From NCBI GenBank assembly GCA_035701505.1, contig DASSSA010000018.1, forward strand, positions 1 through 40,149: a stretch of DNA of 40,149 nucleotides. The letters are read 5' to 3'. A model generated the notes under the pieces. It saw only the letters and a program-made list of their open reading frames with translations. It was not told where the DNA came from and searched no databases. The position numbers were made by a program, and so were the translations under genes. The DNA is from AC-69 sp035701505. GTDB lineage: Bacteria; Actinomycetota; UBA4738; HRBIN12. Position 1 is the stretch's first letter, and every line of letters starts with the position of its first letter. Shown piece after piece: positions 39,754 through 40,149 of the stretch.

Positions 39754-40149
39754 CTAGGCACGCGTGCCGAGCCTGGAGACTATCCCGGCGAGCAGCGCGA
39801 TACGAGGGACCACGCTCGTCAGGTCGATCCACTCCCGTGGCCCGTGGTCGTCACCGCCCACCGGCCCGAGGCCGTCCAGCGTCGGGACGCCCGCCGCCGA
39901 CGTGGTGTTGGCGTCCGACGCCCCGCCGGTCGCCGCGTCATGCAGCTCGAACCCCAGGTCCTTGGCCACGTCGATGGCCAGCGCTGCGAGCCGGGCTCCA
40001 GCCCCGCTCTTCTCCATCGGCCGGTGCCACCCGCCATCGTCCACGTCCACCAGGATGTTCGGGACGGTGGTGGCTTCCGCGATCCGACTCACCTCGGCCT
40101 CCGCGGCCGTCAGCGTGCTCTCCTGCGGGGAACGGACGTCCACGTGCAG
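39754..40149 (-). CDS. M20 family metallopeptidase, C-terminal part (runs off the window)
   Basis: About 131 codons, open at the right edge, so the N-terminus with most metal ligands is outside the window. The fragment starts in the dimerisation domain (HVDVRSPQES) and ends with the catalytic C-terminal signature GGASDANTTSAAGVPTLDGL followed by GPVGGDDHGPREWIDL, where the His is the usual last zinc ligand. It resembles glutamate carboxypeptidase/CPG2-type M20 enzymes. The adenosine-specific kinase follows 12 bases downstream, probably in the same transcript. Confidence 0.9.
   Translation of the reverse strand: MHVDVRSPQESTLTAAEAEVSRIAEATTVPNILVDVDDGGWHRPMEKSGAGARLAALAIDVAKDLGFELHDAATGGASDANTTSAAGVPTLDGLGPVGGDDHGPREWIDLTSVVPRIALLAGIVSRLGTRA

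Overview
The window is GC-rich, bacterial and densely coding on both strands. Many starts are GTG and several promoters appear to give leaderless messages. Eukaryote-type (PknB-like) receptor kinases, F420/flavin split-barrel enzymes, a TIGR02960-type ECF sigma factor with a SnoaL domain and a perfect Gram-positive/actinobacterial LexA box all point to Actinomycetota, probably an uncultured soil lineage. No species can be named from the sequence. I see no tRNA, rRNA, insertion sequence, phage gene or CRISPR array.

1-7.2 kb holds redox and stress genes: a deazaflavin-type nitroreductase, a sigma factor divergent from a split-barrel oxidoreductase and an atypical short-chain dehydrogenase, an EamA exporter, a hypothetical gene, the tail of a lost sigma factor, a DinB-fold protein, and DNA polymerase IV with a LexA box on its start codon.

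7.4-20.8 kb is an envelope and signalling region: a coiled-coil membrane-associated protein, a secreted amidase, a secreted DUF1996 protein with seven repeats, a receptor Ser/Thr kinase with a seven-repeat ectodomain, a second receptor kinase fused to a calcineurin-like phosphoesterase ectodomain but interrupted by one in-frame TAA, a large LuxR-type regulator, a secreted sulfatase, and a free secreted paralogue of the phosphoesterase domain.

20.8-38 kb and a little beyond is a carbohydrate region with two ABC importers. Set 1 (25.4-28.5 kb) has a binding lipoprotein and two permeases and lies near a PfkB kinase, a NodB-like deacetylase and a clan-A glycoside hydrolase. Set 2 (30.8-39.2 kb) has a Tat-exported binding protein, two permeases, a GH4 glycosidase, a GlmS/NagB-II-like SIS deaminase, a cytoplasmic NodB deacetylase, a BadF-type N-acetylglucosamine kinase and the only ATPase subunit. 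A ROK repressor gene lies between the sets. Three copies of a near-perfect palindrome with the invariant core AGGAAACTTTCCT sit at the ROK/SDR, GH4/SIS and binding-protein-2 promoters, so the region reads as one ROK-controlled regulon. I infer use of an N-acetylated amino sugar or chito-oligosaccharide: import, glycosidic cleavage, deacetylation, phosphorylation, then deamination to fructose 6-phosphate. A cytoplasmic NodB enzyme may stand in for NagA, which is not seen here.

The right edge has an adenosine-specific kinase (DUF355 family) downstream of an M20 metallopeptidase that runs off the window. Bases 1-272 and the gaps 4440-4698 and 7175-7375 contain no gene I can support.
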